Shown: positions 25,351 through 33,701 of the stretch, piece after piece
How positions within the stretch are numbered: the first letter of the stretch is position 1
Layout: each line of letters begins with the position of its first letter
From: a virus
DNA length: 64,000 bases
Strand: one strand, 5' to 3'
IMG/VR virus record: IMGVR_UViG_3300009104_000975
Span: 1-64,000 of that record
The notes under the pieces: generated by a model
What the model saw: the letters and a program-made list of their open reading frames with translations, nothing else
Told to the model about the DNA's origin: nothing
The model's database searches: none
Made by a program: the position numbers and the translations under genes

Positions 25351-26844
25351 GTGGCAGACATAAAAAACTTAACAGAAAGCAATAAAGACTACAGTGTATT
25401 CTTACCGAGTATCAGTAGTTTTTATTCAAAGTTTATAGCCCAAGCACAAAAGCGTCCAGACTTTGTTAAGCCTGAACGTATGCCTAAAGGATTTGAATTT
25501 GGGATAGATGGCTTTGACTTTTTAAAACCAAAAAATAGTTACTATCATTACAAATGGGGATTATACTCTGCAGGTCATGCTACTCGCGATACAGCGAAAA
25601 GTGATGTGCAAGAGCCAATGATCCAAAAACGTGATAGAGAAACTAGTTTTATTCTCGGCGACAGTGGCGGATATCAAATTGCTACTGGTGTAATTCAGTG
25701 TGATTGGGAAAACTTTAAAACAAATGATGATCTACGTAAAACAATGCTTAACTGGTTAGAACATACGTGTGATTATAGTATGATACTAGATGTACCAACA
25801 CTTGCCGCGGCTCCACCGTTGAATGCAAAGACAGGATTAAGAGATTGGATAGATTGCTTAGATTATACAATTCATAATAATGATTACTTTGTAAGACACA
25901 GAACAGGTAATACAAAGTTTTTAAATGTATTACAAGGAAACAACGAACAACAAGCAGACGATTGGTATAATGCAGTTAAGAACTATCAGTTTGAAGGATG
26001 GGCAATGGCTGGTTATAATATGAAGCAGTTACATCTTGCATTGCGTAGGCTTATTGTATTAAGAGATGAGAAGATGCTTGACCCAGGTAGAGATTTAATT
26101 CACTATCTAGGAACAAGTAAATTAAATTGGGCGTGTATTTTTACAGCCATACAACGTAATATTAGAGAAACTATTAATCCAAATATGATGGTATCATATG
26201 ATGCGGCTAGTCCTTTTCTTACAACAGCCAAAGGACAAGCATACAGTCAGCATGTACATAGAAACGATAAGTTTAGTAATGTTATGGAACAAGCAGTAGA
26301 TGATAAACGTTTACAATATAGTAATATACCTTTTCCATTTAATAGTCCTATTGGGCAACGTATGACAATGGGAGACATTTGTTATATGGGACCAGGTATG
26401 CTTAATAAAATTGGCAAGGAAGGCAAGACTAGTTGGGATAGTTTCTCATACTTCTTGCTAATGGCACATAACGTTTATCAACATATTGAAAGTGTACAAC
26501 GTGCTAATGCATTATCTGATATTGCATGTACAAGATATAAGCCAAACCATTTAGAATGGAGTAAAGTAAAAGCGAAACAACAAGAATTTGACTTATGGGT
26601 TCCACGTGATGTAATTTATGTTACAGAATTCATTAACAAATTATTTAAGAGCGAAACGCCTATGCAATTGCTTAACGAAGGTGAAGCAATGCTAACAAAC
26701 TTTAGTGGAATGAAATCCATCAAAACATCACAAGGTGCATTTGATAGTTTGTTTGATTCGGGCGATAACATTCAAGAGGAATCCGACGGTGAGTACACGG
26801 CGGAACAAGTAGAAGCGGCGGAGGATTTCTTAGAACACCTATAA
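25351..26844 (+). CDS. Phage Tgt/DpdA-like 7-deazaguanine transglycosylase
   Basis: A 497-residue protein of the tRNA-guanine transglycosylase superfamily. GDSGGYQ places Asp104 where TGT has its general acid/base Asp, and SYDAASP places Asp284 about 180 residues on, where TGT has its nucleophile. LDVPTLAA and WAMAGYN also fit substrate-loop positions. Phage relatives (DpdA) exchange guanine for a 7-deazaguanine in DNA rather than tRNA. GTG at 25351 is the start. FolE, QueD-like and QueE genes in this window would supply the base. DNA rather than tRNA as target is inferred from phage context. Confidence 0.78.
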   Translation: MADIKNLTESNKDYSVFLPSISSFYSKFIAQAQKRPDFVKPERMPKGFEFGIDGFDFLKPKNSYYHYKWGLYSAGHATRDTAKSDVQEPMIQKRDRETSFILGDSGGYQIATGVIQCDWENFKTNDDLRKTMLNWLEHTCDYSMILDVPTLAAAPPLNAKTGLRDWIDCLDYTIHNNDYFVRHRTGNTKFLNVLQGNNEQQADDWYNAVKNYQFEGWAMAGYNMKQLHLALRRLIVLRDEKMLDPGRDLIHYLGTSKLNWACIFTAIQRNIRETINPNMMVSYDAASPFLTTAKGQAYSQHVHRNDKFSNVMEQAVDDKRLQYSNIPFPFNSPIGQRMTMGDICYMGPGMLNKIGKEGKTSWDSFSYFLLMAHNVYQHIESVQRANALSDIACTRYKPNHLEWSKVKAKQQEFDLWVPRDVIYVTEFINKLFKSETPMQLLNEGEAMLTNFSGMKSIKTSQGAFDSLFDSGDNIQEESDGEYTAEQVEAAEDFLEHL

Positions 26845-26860
26845 ACAAGGAGAGATTATT

Positions 26861-27061
26861 ATGGGAAGTAGTACAGTTAACAGTAAAAAAAGACATTTAG
26901 AACATTTGATTGAGAAACATAGAAACTTAGATGAACAAATAACAGCTTTTTATAATCAAATGCATCCAGATGAGAAAATTAGGCAAATGAAATTTGATAA
27001 GTTAATGTTAAAACAAGAAATCGCAAGTTTAGAAACAGAAATAGCAGGAATGAAAGATTAG
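26861..27061 (+). CDS. DUF465-like small coiled protein, 66 residues
   Basis: A short helical hairpin protein with HLEHLIEKHRNLDEQI and LKQEIASLETEI; the pattern Leu-Lys-x-Glu-Ile is that of DUF465/YdcH proteins. These are small antiparallel coiled coils of unknown role. A GGAG site precedes the ATG, and it lies between the Tgt-like gene and a hypothetical gene. Confidence 0.65.
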   Translation: MGSSTVNSKKRHLEHLIEKHRNLDEQITAFYNQMHPDEKIRQMKFDKLMLKQEIASLETEIAGMKD

Positions 27062-27064
27062 ATT

Positions 27065-27607
27065 ATGAAAAGAGATATAGGTGTACAAGGAGATACAAAG
27101 TATTTTATCGGCAACGAAGTTGAAAAAACTCCTGCCTTGCATATGAAAACATTATTTGTTAATGGTATGCTTGACCCTAATGATGTTGTAGCCAATGCAA
27201 AGTATAATGGCATACATCATGTATATCTAGGAGCTAATCAAAGTTTTTGGTTAGACGACAAAGACGCTTCAGGTGTAGCGACACCAGAACAATTTAGAGG
27301 ATGGAATAATCTATTTAATAAATTAAGAGAAGAAGGTTTTTGGATTACTTTAGATTATGATCTAAAATATCATTCATGGGTATTAGAACAAGGATTTAAT
27401 AAGTATGAAAAATTTATTAGTATGATTAGTGCTAAACTACCAAACATTGATCAACTAAATGAAAATGCTAGACTTAAACTCGATGATAGAGATTTTAAAT
27501 TTAGTAACAACGGTGTATGGGTTCACCCTGTACAACAACTAAAATCACAGGAAAGTATTACAACCTGGGATGAATATAAAAATGACAAGGAGATGCAAAA
27601 TGACTAA
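27065..27607 (+). CDS. Hypothetical protein, 180 residues
   Basis: A soluble alpha/beta-looking protein. LHMKTLFVNGMLDPNDVVANAKYNGIHHVYLGAN resembles a strand-helix-strand unit of a TIM-like or Rossmann-like fold, and FWITLDYDLKYHSW follows. No catalytic motif could be named. It sits in the Tgt-like gene cluster and overlaps the next small gene. Confidence 0.6.
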   Translation: MKRDIGVQGDTKYFIGNEVEKTPALHMKTLFVNGMLDPNDVVANAKYNGIHHVYLGANQSFWLDDKDASGVATPEQFRGWNNLFNKLREEGFWITLDYDLKYHSWVLEQGFNKYEKFISMISAKLPNIDQLNENARLKLDDRDFKFSNNGVWVHPVQQLKSQESITTWDEYKNDKEMQND

Positions 27608-27812
27608 GAAAATACGTCTAATGGACGAAACAGGTGAAGAGATGTCTGTAGATAATAAAACAGATGAAACAGCATCAATGGATTCAGACATAGTTGTAAA
27701 GCAACTCATGAAATACCTTGAAGCAATTGATTGGAAATTATGGGAAATGCTTAAATTAATGAAGGCTGAAAAAGACCAAGAAGATGAGGAAGAAGAGAAA
27801 ACAGATGCTTAA
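27600..27812 (+). CDS. Small acidic protein, 70 residues
   Basis: ATG at 27600 is preferred because AAGGAG lies just before it; an upstream ATG at 27570 would put the start deep in the previous gene. The C-terminus is a run of Glu and Asp, and a central helix contains IDWKLWEMLKLM. It may be a protein-binding adaptor or DNA-mimic-like peptide, but nothing fixes a function. Confidence 0.55.
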   Translation: MTKKIRLMDETGEEMSVDNKTDETASMDSDIVVKQLMKYLEAIDWKLWEMLKLMKAEKDQEDEEEEKTDA

Positions 27813-28197
27813 CGTAACACAAAGACAAATTTGGGTAACATTTCAAAAGGAAGGTATACATTTATATCCTGCCGCAAAAGATGATCCAAAGTTGGCAACA
27901 GGTGAATGGGACGATGTTTCATTCTTAGGTGTACCACACAGGCACATCTTTCACTTTCGAGTAGCAATTGATGTATTCCATGATGATAGAGATATTGAAT
28001 TTATTCAATTCAAACGTTGGCTAGAATCATTATATGCTACAGATACATTAGAACTAAATCATCGTAGTTGTGAGATGATTGCAGAGGAATTAGCACAGGA
28101 AATACACAACAAATATCCAGGACGTTCTATAACAATTAGTGTTGCTGAGGATAATGAGAACGGAGCAACAATGACTTTTAACCCTAAACAAGGATAA
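27805..28197 (+). CDS. Hypothetical protein with possible tunnelling fold (PTPS/QueD-like layout), 130 residues
   Basis: The order of motifs recalls the 6-pyruvoyl-tetrahydropterin synthase/QueD fold. His45-x-His47 starts a strand as the zinc site does; RDIEFIQFKRWLE matches the family's VDFGxLK region; HRSCEMIAEELA matches its PTAENLA segment; and ISVAEDNENGA matches the closing strand with Glu (Glu115). The catalytic Cys position before the HxH is not present. It lies close to the Tgt-like gene, so a degenerate or repurposed pterin-type enzyme is possible. This is a by-eye fold guess. Confidence 0.45.
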   Translation: MLNVTQRQIWVTFQKEGIHLYPAAKDDPKLATGEWDDVSFLGVPHRHIFHFRVAIDVFHDDRDIEFIQFKRWLESLYATDTLELNHRSCEMIAEELAQEIHNKYPGRSITISVAEDNENGATMTFNPKQG

Positions 28198-28202
28198 CGA
28201 AA

Positions 28203-28574
28203 ATGTCTGAAGAAGAAAAAAAAGATATTCCAGTAAGTAACCCAGGTTCAGGTAATTATTTTAAAAACATGGGCTATTATAATATTAATGATATTAAATA
28301 TGATTTACTTAAAATTATACAACCGTATGATGGATATATGTATAATGAAGTAGAAACTAATAAACTTATTAGTGTTTTTACATCATATTTGGGTGACCTA
28401 AAGAGAAGTTACAAAGTTTATAGTTTTGAAATTGCACCAACTGAAAAAGAAAATGCAATTACATTTGATATTCAAATCAAAATGCAAAAGGACAGAAGTC
28501 CTAAGAAACTAAAAATTCATGTTGGTAAACTTTGGTTACCAAAGAAAGAGGAAGAAGAGGAAACAAATGCGTAA
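28203..28574 (+). CDS. Hypothetical protein, 123 residues
   Basis: A soluble protein with a Gly/Tyr-rich start, a central helix and a strand-rich second half, closing with a run of Glu. ATG at 28203 follows a short gap after the previous stop. The end overlaps the glycosyltransferase start. No family was recognised. Confidence 0.6.
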   Translation: MSEEEKKDIPVSNPGSGNYFKNMGYYNINDIKYDLLKIIQPYDGYMYNEVETNKLISVFTSYLGDLKRSYKVYSFEIAPTEKENAITFDIQIKMQKDRSPKKLKIHVGKLWLPKKEEEEETNA

Positions 28575-29748
28575 ATTATTTTATATGGGCCTTGAACCTT
28601 ACGAAGGTAGATACACATTACAGTTACAAGACTGGAGTGAAGAGGCTTTTAAAGAACGTGGTATAGATTATGTAATCGTGCCAGGTAAAACTATCGACAA
28701 TACTAAATCAATTTCAGTAGGACAAGTGTTAGACGCACATGGTCGTTCATACTTTGGTATGAGTCAGCTCATGAACCTGGTACAAATGATGCGTAACGGA
28801 GAGTGCGGAGGAGAAGATGTAGTATTTTTTGAAGATATGTTTCAACCCGGTATTGAAAGTCTTCCATACATTATGTGTCAAATTCCAAAAGAACAACAAC
28901 CAAAGATTTATTTACGTTGTTTAGCACAAGCAATTGACCCTGATGACTTTGTTCATGTATGGGGTATGAGTAAGTGGATGAGTTTGTATGAACGTATGTG
29001 TAACGAAATACCAAATGTACACATACTAGCAACAAACGAAGAAATGGTTGCTCATATGAGAATTGCTAATTGGAATGCACCTATCTATAATATTTCAGGT
29101 TTAAGTTTTGGCAAGAGGGAAGTGCTCTCCAGAATTAACAACCAAGTTAAGCCATGGGCAGAACGTAGTGACAGAGTGGTGTTTGCCGCACGTTTTGATC
29201 AGGAGAAGCAACCAGACTTCTTCATGGATATTATTGAGATGGTGAAGGCTATTAATCCTAATATTGAATTTGCAGTACTAAGTGGCGGACCGTTGCGTAG
29301 TAACAATCAAAAGTATTTGGATAGAGCCTTACAAATGGAAGCGGATGGCAAACTTACAATCCTAAAAGACTTACAAAAGAATGAATACTATAATGTAGTT
29401 AATGATTCTAAAGTAATGTTTAATTGTGCATTGCAAGACTGGGTATCAAATACTGTCAGTGAAGCAGATGCATTGGGTTGTAATGTTGTTTATCCTGCAT
29501 ACAGAAGTTTTCCAGAAACGTTTGCAAACGATCATACAAGACTTTATATGCCTTGGAGCAAGGAAGATGCAGTAAGCAAAATCCTTACAGGTATTGAAGC
29601 ACCAAGTAAAAACATGGGTAAGATTAGTGATCACACTAATGGTACTATTGATCGTATGCTTGATATTATGGAAGGTAGTTATAAACACAACAATTGGTTA
29701 CGTAATGGAAATAGATATAGAGATCATGTAGCAAAGGAAAAATATTAA
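28567..29748 (+). CDS. GT-B-type glycosyltransferase
   Basis: A 393-residue protein with a two-domain layout of GT-B enzymes. The C-terminal half reads DRVVFAARFDQEKQPDFF, then VLSGGP, then a VSEADALGCNVVYP segment with the acidic residue and Gly that bind the nucleotide-sugar in GT4-like families. The start at 28567 (MRKLFYMG) is chosen over an ATG 48 bases upstream inside the previous gene. The downstream GalE-like epimerase may supply its UDP-sugar. Acceptor could be DNA, virion protein or host glycan. Confidence 0.75.
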   Translation: MRKLFYMGLEPYEGRYTLQLQDWSEEAFKERGIDYVIVPGKTIDNTKSISVGQVLDAHGRSYFGMSQLMNLVQMMRNGECGGEDVVFFEDMFQPGIESLPYIMCQIPKEQQPKIYLRCLAQAIDPDDFVHVWGMSKWMSLYERMCNEIPNVHILATNEEMVAHMRIANWNAPIYNISGLSFGKREVLSRINNQVKPWAERSDRVVFAARFDQEKQPDFFMDIIEMVKAINPNIEFAVLSGGPLRSNNQKYLDRALQMEADGKLTILKDLQKNEYYNVVNDSKVMFNCALQDWVSNTVSEADALGCNVVYPAYRSFPETFANDHTRLYMPWSKEDAVSKILTGIEAPSKNMGKISDHTNGTIDRMLDIMEGSYKHNNWLRNGNRYRDHVAKEKY

Positions 29749-30707
29749 TGAAAGTATTAGTAACAGGAGCATCAGGATATATAGGATCACAAACTTGTAA
29801 CTACCTACATCAACAAGGACATACTCTATCTGGTGTAGATAGAAATATAATTAAACATCGATATTGTAGAGAAACTTATATTGGTAATTACAGTGATAAT
29901 GTAATGGATATTATGTTACAAAATGTAGATGCAGTTGTTCATATTGGTGCAACAAGTTTAGTAGGACCTAGTGTATTAGATCCTAGTAAGTATTATAATA
30001 ATAATGTAGTAGGAACTCTAAAACTACTAGATGCTTGTAATAAGAATGGAGTTAAACGTTTTGTTTTTGCAAGTAGTGCCGCAGTATATGGAGAACCAAA
30101 CGGTGGAGTAGGTTTAGAAACTGAACAACACCAACCTATGAATCCATATGGATGGAGCAAACGTATGACAGAAATTATGTTAAATGATTATGCTACTGCA
30201 TATGGAATGAATAGTGTTAGTTTACGTTTCTTTAATGTTGCAGGTGCAGACACACTTATGCTACATGGACAAGAAAAAGCCGCTACACATATTATTGCTA
30301 AACTTATAGAAATGACTATGCAAGGAAAAGAATTCACATTAAATGGTGGAGATTTTAATACACCTGATGGAACTTGTGTAAGAGATTATATACACGTAGA
30401 AGATGTGGCAAGAGCAATAGAAAACGCAATAACTTATACAAAAAATAACAATGGAGCATATATATTTAATTTGGGTAACAAACAAGGTTATAGTAATTTA
30501 GAAATTGTAGAAGCAGTAAAAAGAAACACACCTCTAAAACCTAATGTTAAAATAGGACCTGCTAGAGAAGGTGACCCTGCAACCTTAGTTGCAAATCCTG
30601 AACTAGCAAACGTAGAATTAAATTGGACACCAAAATATAATCTTGACACAATTGTTAAAACAGCATATAATTGGTATAAACAAAAAAACGACATGGAGAA
30701 AAAATAA
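29748..30707 (+). CDS. NAD-dependent sugar epimerase, GalE-like
   Basis: A 319-residue extended short-chain dehydrogenase. GASGYIG near residue 7 is the NAD-binding loop, SSAAVYGEP contains the catalytic Ser, and YGWSKRMTE gives the Tyr-x3-Lys pair. CVRDYIHVEDVA and GNKQGYSNLEIV are typical of UDP-glucose 4-epimerases. It would interconvert UDP-glucose and UDP-galactose in the cytoplasm. Start and upstream stop overlap (TAATG). It is flanked by a glycosyltransferase and FolE. Confidence 0.88.
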   Translation: MKVLVTGASGYIGSQTCNYLHQQGHTLSGVDRNIIKHRYCRETYIGNYSDNVMDIMLQNVDAVVHIGATSLVGPSVLDPSKYYNNNVVGTLKLLDACNKNGVKRFVFASSAAVYGEPNGGVGLETEQHQPMNPYGWSKRMTEIMLNDYATAYGMNSVSLRFFNVAGADTLMLHGQEKAATHIIAKLIEMTMQGKEFTLNGGDFNTPDGTCVRDYIHVEDVARAIENAITYTKNNNGAYIFNLGNKQGYSNLEIVEAVKRNTPLKPNVKIGPAREGDPATLVANPELANVELNWTPKYNLDTIVKTAYNWYKQKNDMEKK

Positions 30708-31385
30708 GTGGAAATAAGCAACGTAATTAAGCAAAGGATATTAGCAAAGAATAAAAGATTTCATTGTAATGATAATATATCTGAATTCATAGAAGAAGGT
30801 GAATTAGATTTACTACAACAAGAAGTAGAAGGAAAGTTACAAGGAGTGTTAGAAAGTCTTGTAATTGACACAGATAACGATCACAATACAAAAGAAACTG
30901 CAAAACGTGTAGCAAAGATGTATGTAAAAGAAACATTTGGTGGTAGATATGAACCAATGCCAAGAGTTACAAGTTTTCCTAATATGGGATATAAGAGTAT
31001 GTACACTAGTGGTCCAATTAGTATTAAGTCAACATGTGCTCACCACTTACAAAATATAGTAGGTAATGCTTGGGTAGGTATTATTCCAAATGGTGAAGTA
31101 ATTGGATTAAGTAAGTTCAACAGAATTATACATCACATTGTTGAAAGACCACAAATACAAGAAGAAATGACAACACAGATTGCCAATGCATTACAAGAAT
31201 ATGCACAGACAACACATATTGCAGTAGTAGTTAAAGCAGAACATCATTGTATGACACACAGAGGCATACGTGAACATGAATCAGATATGACAACGGCAAT
31301 CATGTTAGGTGCATTTAAAGAAGACCCGGCAACAAGAGATGAATTTTATAAAATTTGTATGAGCATGAAGGGGCATAATTCGTAA
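30708..31385 (+). CDS. folE: GTP cyclohydrolase I
   Basis: A 225-residue enzyme converting GTP to dihydroneopterin triphosphate, the first step of both folate and 7-deazaguanine pathways. The zinc ligands are visible: Cys110 and His113 (STCAHH) and Cys181 (EHHCMTHRG), the same numbers as in the E. coli enzyme. GLSKFNRI and the HESDMTTA tail are also conserved. It starts with GTG directly after the epimerase stop. With the QueD-like and QueE genes downstream, 7-deazaguanine synthesis is the likely purpose. Confidence 0.95.
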   Translation: MEISNVIKQRILAKNKRFHCNDNISEFIEEGELDLLQQEVEGKLQGVLESLVIDTDNDHNTKETAKRVAKMYVKETFGGRYEPMPRVTSFPNMGYKSMYTSGPISIKSTCAHHLQNIVGNAWVGIIPNGEVIGLSKFNRIIHHIVERPQIQEEMTTQIANALQEYAQTTHIAVVVKAEHHCMTHRGIREHESDMTTAIMLGAFKEDPATRDEFYKICMSMKGHNS

Positions 31386-31882
31386 TGGCAATTAAGAAAA
31401 TATACTACACTTGGAAAGACGTAAAACATATGTGTGGACAAATCATTAATCAACTTTATAAAGATCAATGGAAACCAGATTATATAGTAGGAATTACAAG
31501 AGGAGGTAATGTACCTGCTACTATTTTAAGTAATACAACTGGAATTAGATGTGAAGCATTAAAAGTTTCTTTACGAGATGGGGAGTCTGGTAAGTATGGA
31601 GATAGCATTGAATGGATGGCTGAGGATGCTTTAAAAGGTAAAAAGATTTTAATAGTAGATGACATTAATGATACTGGTGCTACATTTAAATGGATTAGTG
31701 ATGATTGGAAACTTAATGGACGAGCAGGCGCCTATAACAATGTTCGTTTTGCTGTTTTAACTGAGAACTTATCAAGTGATTTTGATGGTGTTAATTATTG
31801 GTGCCATGAAGTAAACAAAGCAGAAGAAGATGTTTGGTTAGTTTATCCTTGGGAAGGCGATAGAGAGTATGGACAAATATAA
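31385..31882 (+). CDS. Type I phosphoribosyltransferase
   Basis: A 165-residue protein with the PRPP-binding motif ILIVDDINDTGAT at about residues 95-107 and YIVGITRGGNVPA near the start, the layout of hypoxanthine/xanthine-guanine phosphoribosyltransferases. It would attach ribose-5-phosphate from PRPP to a purine or related base. It starts within the FolE stop (TAATG), so it may salvage a purine or handle a deazapurine made by the same pathway; that last idea is inference. Confidence 0.85.
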   Translation: MAIKKIYYTWKDVKHMCGQIINQLYKDQWKPDYIVGITRGGNVPATILSNTTGIRCEALKVSLRDGESGKYGDSIEWMAEDALKGKKILIVDDINDTGATFKWISDDWKLNGRAGAYNNVRFAVLTENLSSDFDGVNYWCHEVNKAEEDVWLVYPWEGDREYGQI

Positions 31883-33041
31883 TGTATCAAAAATATTAGA
31901 AGCACCTACTTCAGATGTTCCTTGGAAACATAAAATAATTCGCAATGCATTAAATACTGCAACAGTTATTTCATTATTAAAAGTATTTAATAGAATAGAT
32001 TGGGATAATGCACCAAAAGATAATTTTGAAGACGGAATTTATACAAAAGATATATCAAAAGAATTTATTTCTTCTTTGCCATCTTCACTGGCCAAGCAAG
32101 TACTTACTGAATTAAAAAGCCCAGAAGCACACGAATTATTACTCCAACATTATAACATAGATTATAGTACTGGCTATAATGCTAGTCTTGTATTTGACTA
32201 TTGTGACCCGGCAGGACTTAATGAAGAACACAATGATGCAGGTCCACGTAAAGACACTTTAACATTACAATATTATTTGCAAGTAGACGATGCATCAAGG
32301 TCATTGTATTTAAATGATATGGACACAGGTGCCACATCTAGTGATGCAGTTATATTTAAAAGTCAACCTCACACGATGCATAGTTTTAAAGCTGGCCCAG
32401 GAAAACGATTCAGTTTACGTTTACGTATAGGAACTAATATATTAAATCCATCAGTTATACAAAATAAAAGTAACAGCAAAATTGGTGTATTAATTGATTG
32501 CAAAGATATGGAAAGTGATAGTTTGCATAAATTATTAGAAGTCAACTTAGGTGCAGTAACATATAGAAATTTAATTCAACATGGATTTAGCAATATTGTA
32601 GTTTTTAGAGATCGTAATGATTTTAACGTAGCAAAAAACTTATTAAAAGAACATGGTGTAGAAAGAATACTACTAGTATTTGCTGGTGCAACTGTAAATG
32701 AACAAACATTAGACGCAGTAATATCAGCAAAACACATAACAGCACCAGTTGACGGTGATACAGTACTTCGTCAATTTGTAGTATTTGATATTAATGATAG
32801 TGAGTTTGATATAGTAGGCGATTATTTAGGTAATGTTAAAAACAAAATAACTCATGCTGACATGATGGATTTAGGTATTGCTGTATTACATCCTGACAAA
32901 GAAACTGTAGATTTTTTAGGAGAAATTAGCGAATACATGATACCAAATGGATTAGATGATAATATGAGTGACTATGATAAACAACTAGCAAATATTATTA
33001 AAAAAAGAGTAAGTAAAATAGAATATGAAGACACAAGTTGA
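31869..33041 (+). CDS. Fe(II)/2-oxoglutarate oxygenase domain with unknown C-terminal domain
   Basis: In the N-terminal 190 residues, His121-Asn-Asp123 (EEHNDAG), distal His171 (HTMHSF) and a downstream Arg (FSLRLRI) form the 2-oxoglutarate oxygenase set, with LQYYL and LYLNDMD strands between. Residues about 200-390 form a separate alpha/beta domain (IGVLIDCKDM, NIVVFRDR, ILLVFAG) that was not recognised. The 14-base overlap with the phosphoribosyltransferase gene couples them. The role may be hydroxylation of a nucleotide, sugar or protein. Confidence 0.65.
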   Translation: MDKYNVSKILEAPTSDVPWKHKIIRNALNTATVISLLKVFNRIDWDNAPKDNFEDGIYTKDISKEFISSLPSSLAKQVLTELKSPEAHELLLQHYNIDYSTGYNASLVFDYCDPAGLNEEHNDAGPRKDTLTLQYYLQVDDASRSLYLNDMDTGATSSDAVIFKSQPHTMHSFKAGPGKRFSLRLRIGTNILNPSVIQNKSNSKIGVLIDCKDMESDSLHKLLEVNLGAVTYRNLIQHGFSNIVVFRDRNDFNVAKNLLKEHGVERILLVFAGATVNEQTLDAVISAKHITAPVDGDTVLRQFVVFDINDSEFDIVGDYLGNVKNKITHADMMDLGIAVLHPDKETVDFLGEISEYMIPNGLDDNMSDYDKQLANIIKKRVSKIEYEDTS

Positions 33042-33609
33042 AATTGAAATTTATGGATATGGTGGTGAATTAGTAATTGGATCAATTACTAAAGCACAGT
33101 TTGATTATTGGCTTCCATTCATTGATAAAGGAGAAACAGAAGGATTAGATAGTCATTTATTTTGGGACCCATATGATGAAGGTGAAGGCAACCCAATTAC
33201 TGATGAAAAAGATTCTTGTTTTCTTGGATATTGGCATGATATGGACAATATAGCACACTCATGTGGTGCAGATTTAGATTCATGTACAGTTGTAGTAACA
33301 TCATTAGAAACAGGCGATGAAATATTTAAAACAGACGAACCTAATGTATCAGATACTGAACATTATGAAGATACTCAACTTGACCCAGGTTATTACTTTA
33401 AAGGATATGCTTATGAAAAAGGGCAATTTTTTCTTACAGAACTTGAAATAGAAGGTAAATTTGACCCTAATAAATTAACTGTAAGAATAAGCAATATTGA
33501 TGGCAATCATATCATTGATCAGGTAGAATATGACGGAGAATACCTAGAAAATGAAGGTGGAGGCACAAATGGGAAGGGTAATGACTATGAATTTGTCGAA
33601 ATTCCATAG
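33025..33609 (+). CDS. Hypothetical acidic protein, 194 residues
   Basis: A strongly acidic, Gly/Tyr/Asp-rich protein with predicted beta strands. It overlaps the preceding oxygenase gene by 17 bases and is the last gene before the promoter at 33638. Three Cys and several WxD segments are present, but no known motif. Function unknown. Confidence 0.6.
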   Translation: MKTQVEIEIYGYGGELVIGSITKAQFDYWLPFIDKGETEGLDSHLFWDPYDEGEGNPITDEKDSCFLGYWHDMDNIAHSCGADLDSCTVVVTSLETGDEIFKTDEPNVSDTEHYEDTQLDPGYYFKGYAYEKGQFFLTELEIEGKFDPNKLTVRISNIDGNHIIDQVEYDGEYLENEGGGTNGKGNDYEFVEIP

Positions 33610-33637
33610 ATTTTACCTAAAAACCGATGTTTCTTGG

Positions 33638-33666
33638 TTGACAAATAACATATTTTCTGTTATTAT
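33638..33666 (+). promoter_or_regulatory. Sigma70-type promoter with dyad
   Basis: TTGACA at 33638-33643 and TATTAT at 33661-33666 are 17 bases apart. AATAACA at 33644-33650 and TGTTATT at 33658-33664 form a seven-base inverted repeat across the spacer and -10 box. Confidence 0.8.
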
Positions 33667-33701
33667 ATGTATACAATAACCATAAAAGTCAGGAGACTAC
33701 A

